Source of the DNA: Pseudomonas sp. Fl4BN1 | Lineage (GTDB): Bacteria; Pseudomonadota; Gammaproteobacteria; Pseudomonadales; Pseudomonadaceae | Reading direction: 5' to 3' | DNA length: 64,000 bases | Assembly (NCBI RefSeq): GCF_009908285.1 | Contig: NZ_JAAARM010000024.1 | Span: forward strand, 1 to 64,000 | Shown: positions 1 through 7,952 of the stretch, piece after piece | Layout: each line of letters starts with the position of its first letter | Numbering within the stretch: the first letter of the stretch is position 1 | The notes under the pieces: model-generated | The model's database searches: none | Told to the model about the DNA's origin: nothing | What the model saw: only the letters and a program-made list of their open reading frames with translations | Position numbers and translations under genes: made by a program

Positions 1-104
1 TTGTGTAGCCATTGGTAGAACCCGGCACGAGCGATCCGCAATACCCTGCACATCGTGGTAATTGCATACTGATGACGATGCTCGTTCATGAAGCGGTACT
101 TCAC
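1..104 (-). CDS. IS3-family transposase OrfB, N-terminal part, cut by window edge
   Basis: Only about 34 codons are visible. Translation of the reverse strand gives KYRFMNEHRHQYAITTMCRV and then a segment ending GFYQWL, the usual start of IS3-family OrfB just before its HTH_21 region. A GTG at 104-102 overlaps the orfA stop (GTGA), so the two frames are coupled. The DDE integrase core would lie to the left of base 1. Confidence 0.75.
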   Translation of the reverse strand, partial: MKYRFMNEHRHQYAITTMCRVLRIARAGFYQWLH

Positions 105-385
105 TCGGGCTCTCTGGCAAAGTACCGCGCGGCTTTTTTTAAGATATCCCGCTCTTCTTCAAGGCGGCGCATTTGGGCCCGTAGCCGCAGGATTTCACTC
201 TTGGCTTCGAGCAATTCGCTGGCCTGCTTTTCTGATTTATCAGGGGTGACGGCGCTCACCCATTTATAGAGGCTGTGAGTCGAGACGCCGAGGCGTGTGG
301 CAATCTCCGCGACTGAATAGCCGCGTTCAACCACCTGCCTGACGGCTTCCGCCTTGAATTCCGGGGTGTATCGCTGGGTACTCAT
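101..385 (-). CDS. IS3-family transposase OrfA
   Basis: This 94-residue protein is an OrfA of the IS3 type. Residues 1-45 hold the HTH_Tnp_1 fold (TPEFKAEAVRQVVERGYSVA then IATRLGVSTHSLYKW), which binds the element ends. The C-terminal third is a leucine-zipper-like coiled coil (LLEAKSEILRLRAQMRRLEE). The ATG at 385 is preceded by AGGAGGA at 391-397. Longer in-frame sequence upstream runs through the IS terminus and is unlikely to be translated. Confidence 0.9.
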   Translation of the reverse strand: MSTQRYTPEFKAEAVRQVVERGYSVAEIATRLGVSTHSLYKWVSAVTPDKSEKQASELLEAKSEILRLRAQMRRLEEERDILKKAARYFAREPE

Positions 386-402
386 AGACTTCCTCCTATG
401 CT

Positions 403-482
403 CAAAGCATAGGCCGGGGATGTCTACCTTTCCGGGGCAGTCCAAAGCATAGGCCGGGGATGTCTACCTTTCCGGGGGCAGT
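403..482. repeat. Tandem duplication of the IS terminus, two 40-bp units
   Basis: The segment starting CAAAGCATAGGCCGGGGATG at 403 recurs at 443 with a 40-bp period. The second unit has one extra G in its run (CCGGGGG against CCGGGG). Each unit contains the full visible inverted-repeat end of the IS. This could come from insertion next to a solo end or from slippage. Confidence 0.85.
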
Positions 483-489
483 CCAAAAC

Positions 490-507
490 GCCCTGTTGGG
501 CTTTTTT
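490..507 (+). terminator. Rho-independent terminator without an upstream gene
   Basis: GCCC-TGTT-GGGC is followed by six T, reading on the plus strand. No plus-strand gene precedes it, because the IS lies immediately to the left. It is probably the surviving terminator of a gene that the IS displaced. Confidence 0.5.
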
Positions 508-619
508 ACAAAGGCGAGTCAACACGTTTGTAAGCGATGAAACCCGCAATCTTCTGTCGTACACGAAGCCTTAACCTTGCTTGGAGCATGTTGAGATTAA
601 CCGCGCCATCTATGTCGAC

Positions 620-805
620 TCAATCACTCACTGACCACGACGAATCGCCTAGAGCACGGGTCACGACATACCCACAACCATTAGGGACGTGATTATCTAT
701 CTCATAGGTGCGGCTCGTTACATCACCAAACCCACGCTGGCTGAGATTGCGCGTGCTTCGTACTGCCCGCAACACACTCGCAAATGACGATTTAGGTGAC
801 ATCAA
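620..805 (-). pseudogene. Truncated XRE-family transcriptional regulator
   Basis: The first 33 residues (MMSPKSSFASVLRAVRSTRN, then LSQRGFGDVTSRTY) match the opening helices of small XRE/Cro helix-turn-helix regulators common in pseudomonads. After SRTY the frame runs into sequence without family resemblance and stops at 61 residues, where the family would continue with the recognition helix and a C-terminal extension. It is read as a 5' fragment of a regulator gene. No frame nearby continues it recognisably. Confidence 0.55.
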
Positions 806-1024
806 TCCTTCCTGAAATGATATTTCCGGGCAAGGTCATCCGTTGGATTCTATCGGCATCATAAGGTGCGCGCGCACAGGGGTACATTTGTACTCAGATG
901 CTTTTTGAGCCTCTCGGATCACTCGCAGAGGCATACTCCGGTAATGTGGCGCTACTCACTGTCGCAACACTCAGAGCCTGCAGGTATACCTGCGGTTCAC
1001 CATTAGGTTCGCCAAGGAAAGGAT

Positions 1025-2428
1025 ATGGCTTCACATCGCACATGCATCATCTGTGGCGCTCCCGCCAAATCAAACGAGCACATCTTCCCGGCAGCCTTGG
1101 GAGGTCGTAGAACCAACCGGGGGATCTACTGCCATGACCACAATATCGGCTTTGGCAGGCTGGTAACTCGACTTGAAACCCAGCTGGCGATGATGAACGG
1201 GGCGCTGGAGGTCAGACCAGATCGAAAGGACAAAGCCAAACCCTACATTTTCAAGGACGGCGACACTCGGTACCGGCTTATTGGGGCCGACATTCAGATC
1301 GATATGCCACCGCCGCTGGATAAGGCGCAACTCAAATCGGACATGGAGATTCAGCTAGCCGTGCCGAGCCTGGACGTGGCCCAACGCTGGGTGGAGGAGA
1401 ACCAGTCCGATAAGGTCAGAATCGAGATCAAACAGGCAGGGGCGGCTCGCACGCACTACCGGACAGAGGGCAATCGCATCCGTTTGGAGTTCGGCGGGTG
1501 TGATTTTTTGCAGGCCGTGGGTTACTTGGCACTGACGTTCTTTGCACACTCGTTTCCCGGCGCTGCTCGACAGGAGGGCTTGAAACCCTTCAAGGCGATG
1601 CTCCAGCGTGAACTGAAAAACGACAAAGCAAACTGGCAGGACGAGCTCGTCTGGTGGGATGGTAGGGAAACTTCGTCGGTTGTCGGCGCTAATCCCCATG
1701 AATTTGGCCACGTCTTGGCGGTGGGGATCTGTGGCACTACGGCGCGCGCTTATGCCTACGTTTCGTTCTTCTCATGCTTGAGCTTTGGCGTTGATCTAGG
1801 GGCAGTGGAGTACGACGACGAACCGCGAACCGTATGCACCTTCATCAACCCGCTAGCGGAAAGGGCTGGTGATTCCGTTACAGTTGCCCAGGACGACGTC
1901 TTCAATGCCGAAATCGGTAAGCCCGGGATTTGTCTCCACGACATGATGCATTCCGGGAGAGCCGTGAAGGCGGTGGGCCGATTCCAAGAGAGATTGCACG
2001 TGCGCAATGCTTGGGAAATCGTCGATGCCATCATGCCTCGAGTACCGAAACAGCTGTCATCAGAGGGGCTTGAAAGGTTTTCAGAAATTGTTCGAGAACA
2101 CGGCCAACCTTTACTGAATTTGCTGGGTGTGGTAGTGACCGGGGTCGCCCAAGAATTCACAAACTACGACCACGCGCAGCGAGCCCTCAACAAGATGGTC
2201 GCGAAGGACGAAAGCCAGGACAATGGCCTAGCGCCTGAGGCCTGGCAGGCACTGCAGGAATCGATGAAGGTTATCGCGTTGGCGATGCATGAGATTCATC
2301 TTGAAGGGGCCCTAGACCCTCAAGCGGTGTTGTCTTTGTTTTTCGGGCAGCCAGGCATAGCTTTGATCACATGCAAGGTCGTCCTGCCTGCCTTGCTTTC
2401 ATTGTCTCCCGAAGAGTCGCTCACTTAG
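1025..2428 (+). CDS. HNH-type zinc-domain protein of unknown role, 467 aa
   Basis: The N-terminus carries an HNH/treble-clef pattern: C7-x2-C10, then NEHIFP with H19, LGG, and YCHDHN with C36, H39 and N40. This resembles the 'HNH endonuclease 5' type domain. The remaining ~420 residues match no family I recognise and have no obvious membrane segment or signal peptide. The ATG follows AAGGAAAGGAT directly, and another in-frame start is not needed. It stands alone with about 110 bp to the next gene. Its place in a defence-rich tract suggests a nuclease role in DNA conflict, which is inference. Confidence 0.6.
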   Translation: MASHRTCIICGAPAKSNEHIFPAALGGRRTNRGIYCHDHNIGFGRLVTRLETQLAMMNGALEVRPDRKDKAKPYIFKDGDTRYRLIGADIQIDMPPPLDKAQLKSDMEIQLAVPSLDVAQRWVEENQSDKVRIEIKQAGAARTHYRTEGNRIRLEFGGCDFLQAVGYLALTFFAHSFPGAARQEGLKPFKAMLQRELKNDKANWQDELVWWDGRETSSVVGANPHEFGHVLAVGICGTTARAYAYVSFFSCLSFGVDLGAVEYDDEPRTVCTFINPLAERAGDSVTVAQDDVFNAEIGKPGICLHDMMHSGRAVKAVGRFQERLHVRNAWEIVDAIMPRVPKQLSSEGLERFSEIVREHGQPLLNLLGVVVTGVAQEFTNYDHAQRALNKMVAKDESQDNGLAPEAWQALQESMKVIALAMHEIHLEGALDPQAVLSLFFGQPGIALITCKVVLPALLSLSPEESLT

Positions 2429-2537
2429 CCAGGATAGGAGCCCCAGCTTGTTCTCGACCTGATCCGGGCGTAGGGTTGATCCGGGCCAGAAAGCCCGTAT
2501 AGGTTAGCCAGGTGGGCGGTGATTTGAGGATGCATGC

Positions 2538-3011
2538 ATGGAGCAACTGAACCGAGCCAAACGTTACCTCAAAAGGATCCAGAAGCTGTATGCAGGGGTA
2601 TTTTCATCGATGGGACATGATGAGGAGGAATACTTTGACGATGTCCTATCGTTCTTCATCCACTGCTATCACGTCAGGGACTGGGCATTCCATCAAGACG
2701 GGGCAGTCGTGCGAGCTCGAGAGATCGACGCGTTCATAGACCTAAACGAGCCGCTCAGAATTTGTGCAGATCTCGCAAATGGTTCCAAGCACTGCAAGCT
2801 CATGCGCACACCGCGCTCCGGCCATCAGCCAACCATCTCACAACCACAGAAATTGTACTCCACGTGGTTTGTAGGCGATGGCGGTGGAGAGATATTACAG
2901 TGCAGCTACCGCGTCGAGAGCAATGGCAAGTCATTCGACGTTCGAGAGCTTGCCTGCGAATGTATCACCTTGTGGGAAAAGTTCCTGAATGGCCCAAGGT
3001 CGATGGATTGA
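2538..3011 (+). CDS. Hypothetical protein with HEPN-like R-x4-H motif
   Basis: This 157-residue, mostly helical protein has the motif RDWAFH at 47-52, an exact R-x4-H as in HEPN ribonucleases, preceded by a helix rich in aromatics (FFIHCYHV). A second conserved-looking stretch is ICADLANGSKHCKL (about 76-89). The family is unknown to me; HEPN membership is inference from one motif plus predicted helices. No antitoxin-like partner adjoins it. The next gene (the broken exonuclease) is convergent, its second stop lying within 2 bp. Confidence 0.5.
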   Translation: MEQLNRAKRYLKRIQKLYAGVFSSMGHDEEEYFDDVLSFFIHCYHVRDWAFHQDGAVVRAREIDAFIDLNEPLRICADLANGSKHCKLMRTPRSGHQPTISQPQKLYSTWFVGDGGGEILQCSYRVESNGKSFDVRELACECITLWEKFLNGPRSMD

Positions 3012-3012
3012 T

Positions 3013-3852
3013 TCAAACAGCTCGTTGGTCGAGAAGATGAAGCACTACCGCTGCCACGTTCTTCGCATTATCGATCCCGCGATGATAGGTTCAGGCCCAT
3101 GCTAGCCCGAGCTCCTCAACAGTAGGCTTCAGGCCACCAGGCCGCTCTCCAAACACTTGCTCGAACCAGTCTTTCACATTGAAGTGGGGTATGGTTTCGA
3201 GCAGGCTGCTGGTTTGATTGATGGCTCCATCGCGGCGTATCTGAGCAGTATCGTACTTACCCCAAGACAGCCAAGCAGCGCCGGCGTAGCCGCTCGAGAA
3301 ATCATTGAGCCACTGCATGGCGTCGACAAACCCAGGAGCAGAATCGATCTCGCATTGTTCGATGGTTGTGAGCTGCCTGCAGAACGGCGTGAGTCGGGGA
3401 TGTAGGCGAGGGCGAACGAAGCTCTGGAAACTGTCCACAATGCGCCGCTCTCGTTGATCAATCACGACCAATCCGAGCTCAATGGTTTCCATCTCTCCTG
3501 GCGTAATAACCAGGCCTCGCGAGGGCTCACCCGGCATCAGGTCATCGCAGGTCGCTTCAAGATCAACGCAATAGAGATAACGGTACTGGCTGAGACTGAG
3601 CTGAATATTCTGAGGCTGCTGGTTGGACATATTGCAGTAATCCAGCTTGTTGCTGTCGTTGGAGAAGGTCAGAACCCAGCCATTGACCTCGACCGTCATG
3701 AGCCCGGTCTGCGTTTGAGTCCAGCCCAAATCACCCAGGCGTCGCATCGCTTGCTGTCCAAGCGCAATAGCACGCAGCGCAGCAAAACTGCTCCGATTGT
3801 AACGGGAAAGCGCAGTCGTCAGCGTTTTAACGAAGCATTCAACCGAGTGCAT
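3013..3852 (-). pseudogene. DEDDh 3'-5' exonuclease (ERI-1/KapD type) split by an in-frame TGA, with a foreign N-terminal extension
   Basis: The exonuclease proper starts at Met 3630 (MSNQQPQ). Exo I is YCVDLEAT with D23 and E25, followed by ETIELGLVVID and FVRPRLHP. The visible frame stops at 3091 after EELGLAWA. Reading through the TGA continues with TYHRGIDNAKNVAAVV and ends at 3013; this supplies the missing HRGID motif (catalytic His and Asp). The codon was probably GGA. Residues 1-74 of the longer frame (3852-3631) look like part of another small Pseudomonas protein (GWVLTFSNDSNKLDYCN) joined in frame. Without readthrough the product lacks an essential active-site motif. Confidence 0.75.
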
Positions 3853-3962
3853 GCCGGCGGGCAGGTCTGACCGCCGCGATCACTGAATCGGTGCCCGATC
3901 CATGAAACGCCTTCAAACGGCCAGCGCCAGGCAGGGGAGCATGAGAGACAGAGGGTGGGCGG

Positions 3963-4130
3963 ATGCCCCACAAGGGCACCGGCATCAAGCGGTTTCAGGA
4001 GACCTGGGAGAAAGTGCTCGAGGTTGAGTTGAAATCAAAACAGCTTAAGGGCATTGATACATCACCGCTCATCAGTGAGGTACAACAATGCGTGGAAGTT
4101 ACAGCAGCAGCTCGTCTGCCGGGATCTTGA
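3963..4130 (+). CDS. Possible small protein, 55 aa, overlapping the next gene
   Basis: The frame MPHKGTGIKRFQETWEKVLE continues through a charged, helix-prone segment (LKSKQLKGIDTSPLISEVQQ) and ends inside the start of the membrane-protein gene at 4088. The overlap would allow translational coupling. There is no clear ribosome site (GGGTGGGCGG precedes the ATG) and no family match. It could equally be a decayed gene end. Confidence 0.25.
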   Translation: MPHKGTGIKRFQETWEKVLEVELKSKQLKGIDTSPLISEVQQCVEVTAAARLPGS

Positions 4131-4369
4131 TCTGTTTGGCCGTGTTTTTGTGTTTCTGTGCCGTGGTCACCTTGGCCGACCAGGTACATCTGGATATCGC
4201 CACTACCGGCGCTGTCCTGGGAAGGTTGGGGCTCGCCTGGCTCTTAGGGTACTGCCTGGGCCGAGGGCTACTAGGCGTAGGTCTCAGCTACAGCTGGCCA
4301 GGGTGCCTCGGGCTTTCCTGGATCGCCCTCATGCCTGCGTTCAGCGTTTGGCTTGACGAGGACACCTAA
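4088..4369 (+). CDS. Small membrane protein, 93 aa
   Basis: After a serine-rich start the protein has one strong hydrophobic segment (about 11-31, AGILICLAVFLCFCAVVTLA). A glycine-rich hydrophobic region (about 40-65) and a third short segment (about 68-85) follow, so two or three membrane passes are likely. The start at 4088 follows GAGGTACAACA. I recognise no family. It stands between a broken exonuclease and a HEPN-like gene, so a role in the accessory tract is only inferred. Confidence 0.45.
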   Translation: MRGSYSSSSSAGILICLAVFLCFCAVVTLADQVHLDIATTGAVLGRLGLAWLLGYCLGRGLLGVGLSYSWPGCLGLSWIALMPAFSVWLDEDT

Positions 4370-4702
4370 GCCTGGCTCGAGCCTTTTTGGTCTCAATTGG
4401 TAGGCGTGTTTGCGGTAGCACTTCTCGCGTTTCGCATCAAATCAATCGCAGAGTAAGTCTGATCGGGGCGTGACCATGAACACCTCAGACTGAGGTCGAG
4501 GCGCTCCTCGCGATCGATGGCATACTCAATGACGTGAAACCACCTCAGCGGCGATTTTAGCCGAGCGCCGCTGTCGTTCATCAGCAGTGGTAAACAGTGT
4601 CAGACAGCAAGCATTCTGCTGGGGCATTCGACAGGTTCGAGTAGTACTAGGCGAACATTCTGAAAAAACAAGGCGCTACCATCTCTCTCAGCCCCCCTTG
4701 CA

Positions 4703-5512
4703 CTAACTTTTACTTGAGGCACTCCCATTTGCTGCGTGATAACTCCGCACCGCCGCCTGCATTTCTCCCACGTACCTTTGAAAATCGCCGACGGCATACT
4801 CCAAAAAACGTTCGTCCATCAGCACATCGTCAATAAAGTTGACCGACACCCCCTCGGTTTTGCGAATGGCTGACAAGACCCTTTTTTCCGAAGGGCTCTT
4901 TCTACTATTGCGCGTGCTTATTTCCCTATATCCCTTAGCGGTGCCGTCGCTGTGAGCCATTACATTCCTGATAACAGTCAGATGATCCAGATCTGTGATG
5001 CCTTGGCCACCAATGACCTTTTTGAGCATAACGTGGGCCTTTTCTATTGGCCCCATACCCTTGAGCTCTCCCTCAAACCCAGTGAGTTCAAGCATAAACT
5101 CCAGGCATTGACTCATACGGTGTTCGAACAACCCAAACATCGTAAGAAATGCTGAGCGTCGCGTGAGTTGGGTGATCATAAATTTGTGTGTCAATAACAC
5201 TTCTTCATGGTCATAACCGATAGAAGAGCCGCATGAGTAGAAAGTCCGTTGCCGCACGTAGTGTTCACCGTACTGACCGTACGCTTCTTCTTCGTGCTCA
5301 TGCTCCTTTATCGAATCGTCGGCTTCCTTGAGTGCAAGCGCCACATTTTTTTCTGCCTGCTCTGCGAGCATTCGCATGACAGAGATGGACTCGCTGAGGG
5401 CACACATATGAACACTGAAAATAAAGTCGAGCTTGGCCAAATTGCCTCCCTGCGGGCTCATTTCGAAGACACACGATTTTCTGGGCAGATCTGAGGTCTG
5501 CTCAGCGTACAT
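4703..5512 (-). CDS. Hypothetical protein with HEPN-like R-x4-H motif and a charged helix, about 269 aa
   Basis: The product contains a long acidic helix (AEKNVALALKEADDSIKEHE and on) and then a helical region ending in LDHLTVIRNVMAHSDG. There R182-x4-H187 (numbered from the Met at 5512) gives the HEPN signature in its usual helix-end position. The C-terminus is helical (FLEYAVGDFQRYVGEMQAAV). The start is uncertain: Met codons at 5512 and 5461 are both possible, and neither has a strong ribosome site. It is the second R-x4-H protein within 2.5 kb. Cytoplasmic RNase activity is inference. Confidence 0.5.
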   Translation of the reverse strand: MYAEQTSDLPRKSCVFEMSPQGGNLAKLDFIFSVHMCALSESISVMRMLAEQAEKNVALALKEADDSIKEHEHEEEAYGQYGEHYVRQRTFYSCGSSIGYDHEEVLLTHKFMITQLTRRSAFLTMFGLFEHRMSQCLEFMLELTGFEGELKGMGPIEKAHVMLKKVIGGQGITDLDHLTVIRNVMAHSDGTAKGYREISTRNSRKSPSEKRVLSAIRKTEGVSVNFIDDVLMDERFLEYAVGDFQRYVGEMQAAVRSYHAANGSASSKS

Positions 5513-5945
5513 AATCCATCCGCATCTCGATATCCCAGCCTGGGCTGGCGCCCTCATAGATCTCGGAGGGCAGGCCGCATTGCCCCACGGTCGATCGCCC
5601 AGAACACAGGCCACCTAGGCAGGGCCTAGCAAGCCCCAGACGTTCGAGTACCTGCAAGTTGCCACCGCAGGTGTCCTCTATCCAATTTTTTGGAAGTGAG
5701 GAGCTTTCTTTGGAGGCAAAGAAAAGGTGGCGGCGAAGCCGCAAAAGCAGGGCAACCCTCTCCACCAGTCACTTGATGCCATCTCAATTGCATGTCATCA
5801 AAGCCAGAAAAGCGCTAGAAGCAAGGGCAGAAGCGGCCCGAAATCCGCGGTAGCAAGCGCTAACGGGTGAAATGCTTAAACCACCTCCTCAGTTTCTCGG
5901 CAACCGGATTATGTTCGGCGATCTGACGTGCGGCGTGAAGCGGTT
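5513..5945. other. No supported gene
   Basis: About 430 bp upstream of the HEPN-like gene. It should hold that gene's promoter. A short plus-strand frame (5659-5853) of basic composition has no ribosome site and no resemblance I can name. Confidence 0.4.
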
Positions 5946-6150
5946 CAAGTCACAGCGATGAGGCGGTTGGTTGCGCGTCCATTGAGTGGCGACCAGTTGT
6001 CTTTCCAGTGGGCCTGATTGATACCTGCCGATTTAGGTCAGGAGGTAAATATTGAGTGTTATACCGCTCAAAAAAGGCAATAACGGAGCGCACGCCAACG
6101 ATCTGAGCTTCACGTGTTCAGAAGCCTTATTGCAGGTTGAGCAGGGCACT
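5946..6150. repeat. 205-bp direct repeat, copy 1, left of the Septu-like genes
   Basis: The block from CAAGTCACAGCGATGAGGCG to GAGCAGGGCACT matches the block at 8909-9112 along its whole length, with scattered substitutions and small indels. Conserved runs include TTGAGTGGCGACCAGTTGTC and GCAGGTTGAGCAGGGCACT. Similarity falls away abruptly on both sides. It does not encode a recognisable protein. Confidence 0.85.
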
Positions 6151-6410
6151 AACGAGCATATGCATCGATATACTGGGCCACTGCGGGCGCACACCGCCGC
6201 TAAACCACTGAAAATCTCGAAACGATAATGCGGTGCCGGCGGCGAAATGTAGGATTCAGGCGGCCAAGTTCCTGTATCCACTGAAGATAAGCGCTGTGTT
6301 AGGCCTGATCTGCGCGTCACGCGTTGTGGTTCCGGAGCTGAAATGCCACCATGAGAACCAGCTGGCGAAGATGGTCGCTGAACATCGCGTTGTATCAGGA
6401 ACAGGGAAGA

Positions 6411-7952
6411 ATGGAATTTCACATCATAGGAAGGGAAGAAAAATTCCCGAGCGGCAGACCCAGTACTGCTTACCTGAAATATGACCGCTGGAACGACCAC
6501 AGTTTTGTCACAATGTTTTATGTCATCGCGTACGACGAATCTGGCGCGGCTCACGACCTTGAGAATGTCAAGATTGGATTCAAGGGGCAGGATACCGCAA
6601 CAACCACACGCTCCAAACTTCCAGATTCTTTCCAAAGTCTCCCAGAGGGCTTCTTCTCACTCGGTACCAGTGTGGAGTACTACCAAAAAATCGCGAGCCT
6701 ATCCTCCGATGATTTGCGGTTTGACTTCCTCCGAGGGATGAATGACATCGTTGCCAACCCTGAAATCCTCGAAGCGATAATAGACGAGCCCGTGCTGTCA
6801 ATCTCGTTGTTGCGCAATGTCAGCTTGGCCAGCGTCAAGAATCAATTTACGCGAGTCCTACTTGGTGGTGCTGTCCGAACCAATTTTTCTTTCGTCTACA
6901 CGAAGCAAGCGGATAGCTCTACCGCCGGCATTGAGTTGAGTTTTGATGTGAATGTTGATTCGACGCCCCTGACAAATGTGCACGCGCTAATCGGGCGAAA
7001 CGGCATCGGAAAGACCACCATCCTCAATGGCATCACCAATGCCATCCACAATCGCCACGCTGGTGCAGATGCCATCTACCAAGTTCAGTTTTGGGGGCAA
7101 CAGCGAGCGATTATTGCCCCTGATTTTTTCAGCAGCGTAGTGCTCGTATCCTTTAGCGCATTTGACCCCTTTGATCCACCTCCAGAGCAGCCCGATCCAG
7201 CCAAAGGCACCTGTTTTTTCTATGTCGGGCTAAAGTCAAAAGGCGAGGACGCATGGCATGAGTTAAAGCGCCGGGACGCTCTCAAATCTGACTTCATCGA
7301 CGGTATGAGAGGGTGCCTGCGGGAAACGCATAAGCGAAACCGTTGGCGACAGGCCGTCAAAACTTTGCAAACTGATGAGAATTTCGCAGGTTTGGGATTC
7401 GACAGGCTCTTGTCTTTGAGTGGCGAGGAATGGAGCACGGCGGCCAACGAAATCTTTTCGAACCTTAGCTCAGGCCATTCGATCGTGCTGCTGACTATCA
7501 CCAAGTTGGTCGAGCGGGTCGAGGAAAAAACTCTCGTCCTGATGGATGAGCCCGAAAGCCATTTGCATCCGCCACTGCTATCGGCATTGATTAGGGCGTT
7601 GAGTGAGCTGCTTCTGGATCGCAACGGTGTAGCGATCGTGGCCACGCATTCCCCGGTGGTGCTCCAGGAAATTCCTGCGTCGTGTGTCTGGAAAATTCAT
7701 CGGTCTAATTTGGTGGCGTCAGCGCAGCGGCCAACAGTTGAAACGTTCGGCGAGAACGTAGGGATTCTTACCCGGGAAGTTTTTGGATTGGAAGTCGCAT
7801 CCTCGGGTTTTCATACACTTCTTGCAGCTGAAGCTGCCGAGGGACATACCTTTGAGGTGATCCTTGGAAAATTCGGTGGGAAATTGGGGCTTGAGGGGCA
7901 AGCAATTCTTCGGGCGTTAATCGCTGAGCGTGATTCAAAGGTGCAGGCATGA
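6411..7952 (+). CDS. ptuA: Septu-like ATPase (PtuA type)
   Basis: This 513-residue ABC/AAA-type ATPase has Walker A GRNGIGKTT at about 195-203. A signature-like LSSGHS lies at about 352, Walker B LVLMDEPES at about 374-382, and an H-loop in VATHSPVV. The N-terminal ~180 residues are unassigned and probably bind partner or nucleic acid. The Met at 6411 (MEFHIIG) follows CAGGGAAGA; the frame is open further upstream but without a better start. Its stop overlaps the start of the HNH gene (ATGA), the arrangement of PtuA-PtuB in Septu anti-phage systems. By family analogy the ATPase holds the nuclease inactive until infection. No reverse transcriptase is present, so it is not a PtuAB-type retron. 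Confidence 0.7.
   Translation: MEFHIIGREEKFPSGRPSTAYLKYDRWNDHSFVTMFYVIAYDESGAAHDLENVKIGFKGQDTATTTRSKLPDSFQSLPEGFFSLGTSVEYYQKIASLSSDDLRFDFLRGMNDIVANPEILEAIIDEPVLSISLLRNVSLASVKNQFTRVLLGGAVRTNFSFVYTKQADSSTAGIELSFDVNVDSTPLTNVHALIGRNGIGKTTILNGITNAIHNRHAGADAIYQVQFWGQQRAIIAPDFFSSVVLVSFSAFDPFDPPPEQPDPAKGTCFFYVGLKSKGEDAWHELKRRDALKSDFIDGMRGCLRETHKRNRWRQAVKTLQTDENFAGLGFDRLLSLSGEEWSTAANEIFSNLSSGHSIVLLTITKLVERVEEKTLVLMDEPESHLHPPLLSALIRALSELLLDRNGVAIVATHSPVVLQEIPASCVWKIHRSNLVASAQRPTVETFGENVGILTREVFGLEVASSGFHTLLAAEAAEGHTFEVILGKFGGKLGLEGQAILRALIAERDSKVQA

Larger units (their letters stand above)
1..483 (-). mobile_element. IS3-family insertion sequence, one end plus orfA and the start of orfB
   Basis: One terminus and the first genes of an IS3-family element read leftwards off the window edge. 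The order from the right is terminus, ribosome site, orfA, orfB start. The end begins near 483 with TGGACTGCCCC on the minus strand. The terminal segment is present twice in tandem (see the repeat entry). The rest of the element lies outside the window, so completeness and target duplication cannot be judged. Confidence 0.85.

Noticed and set aside
4393..4581. Minus-strand frame of 62 codons (MNDSGARLKSPLRWFHVIEY and on)
   Set aside because: Could be a small protein, but there is no ribosome site and no resemblance to a known family; left uncalled.
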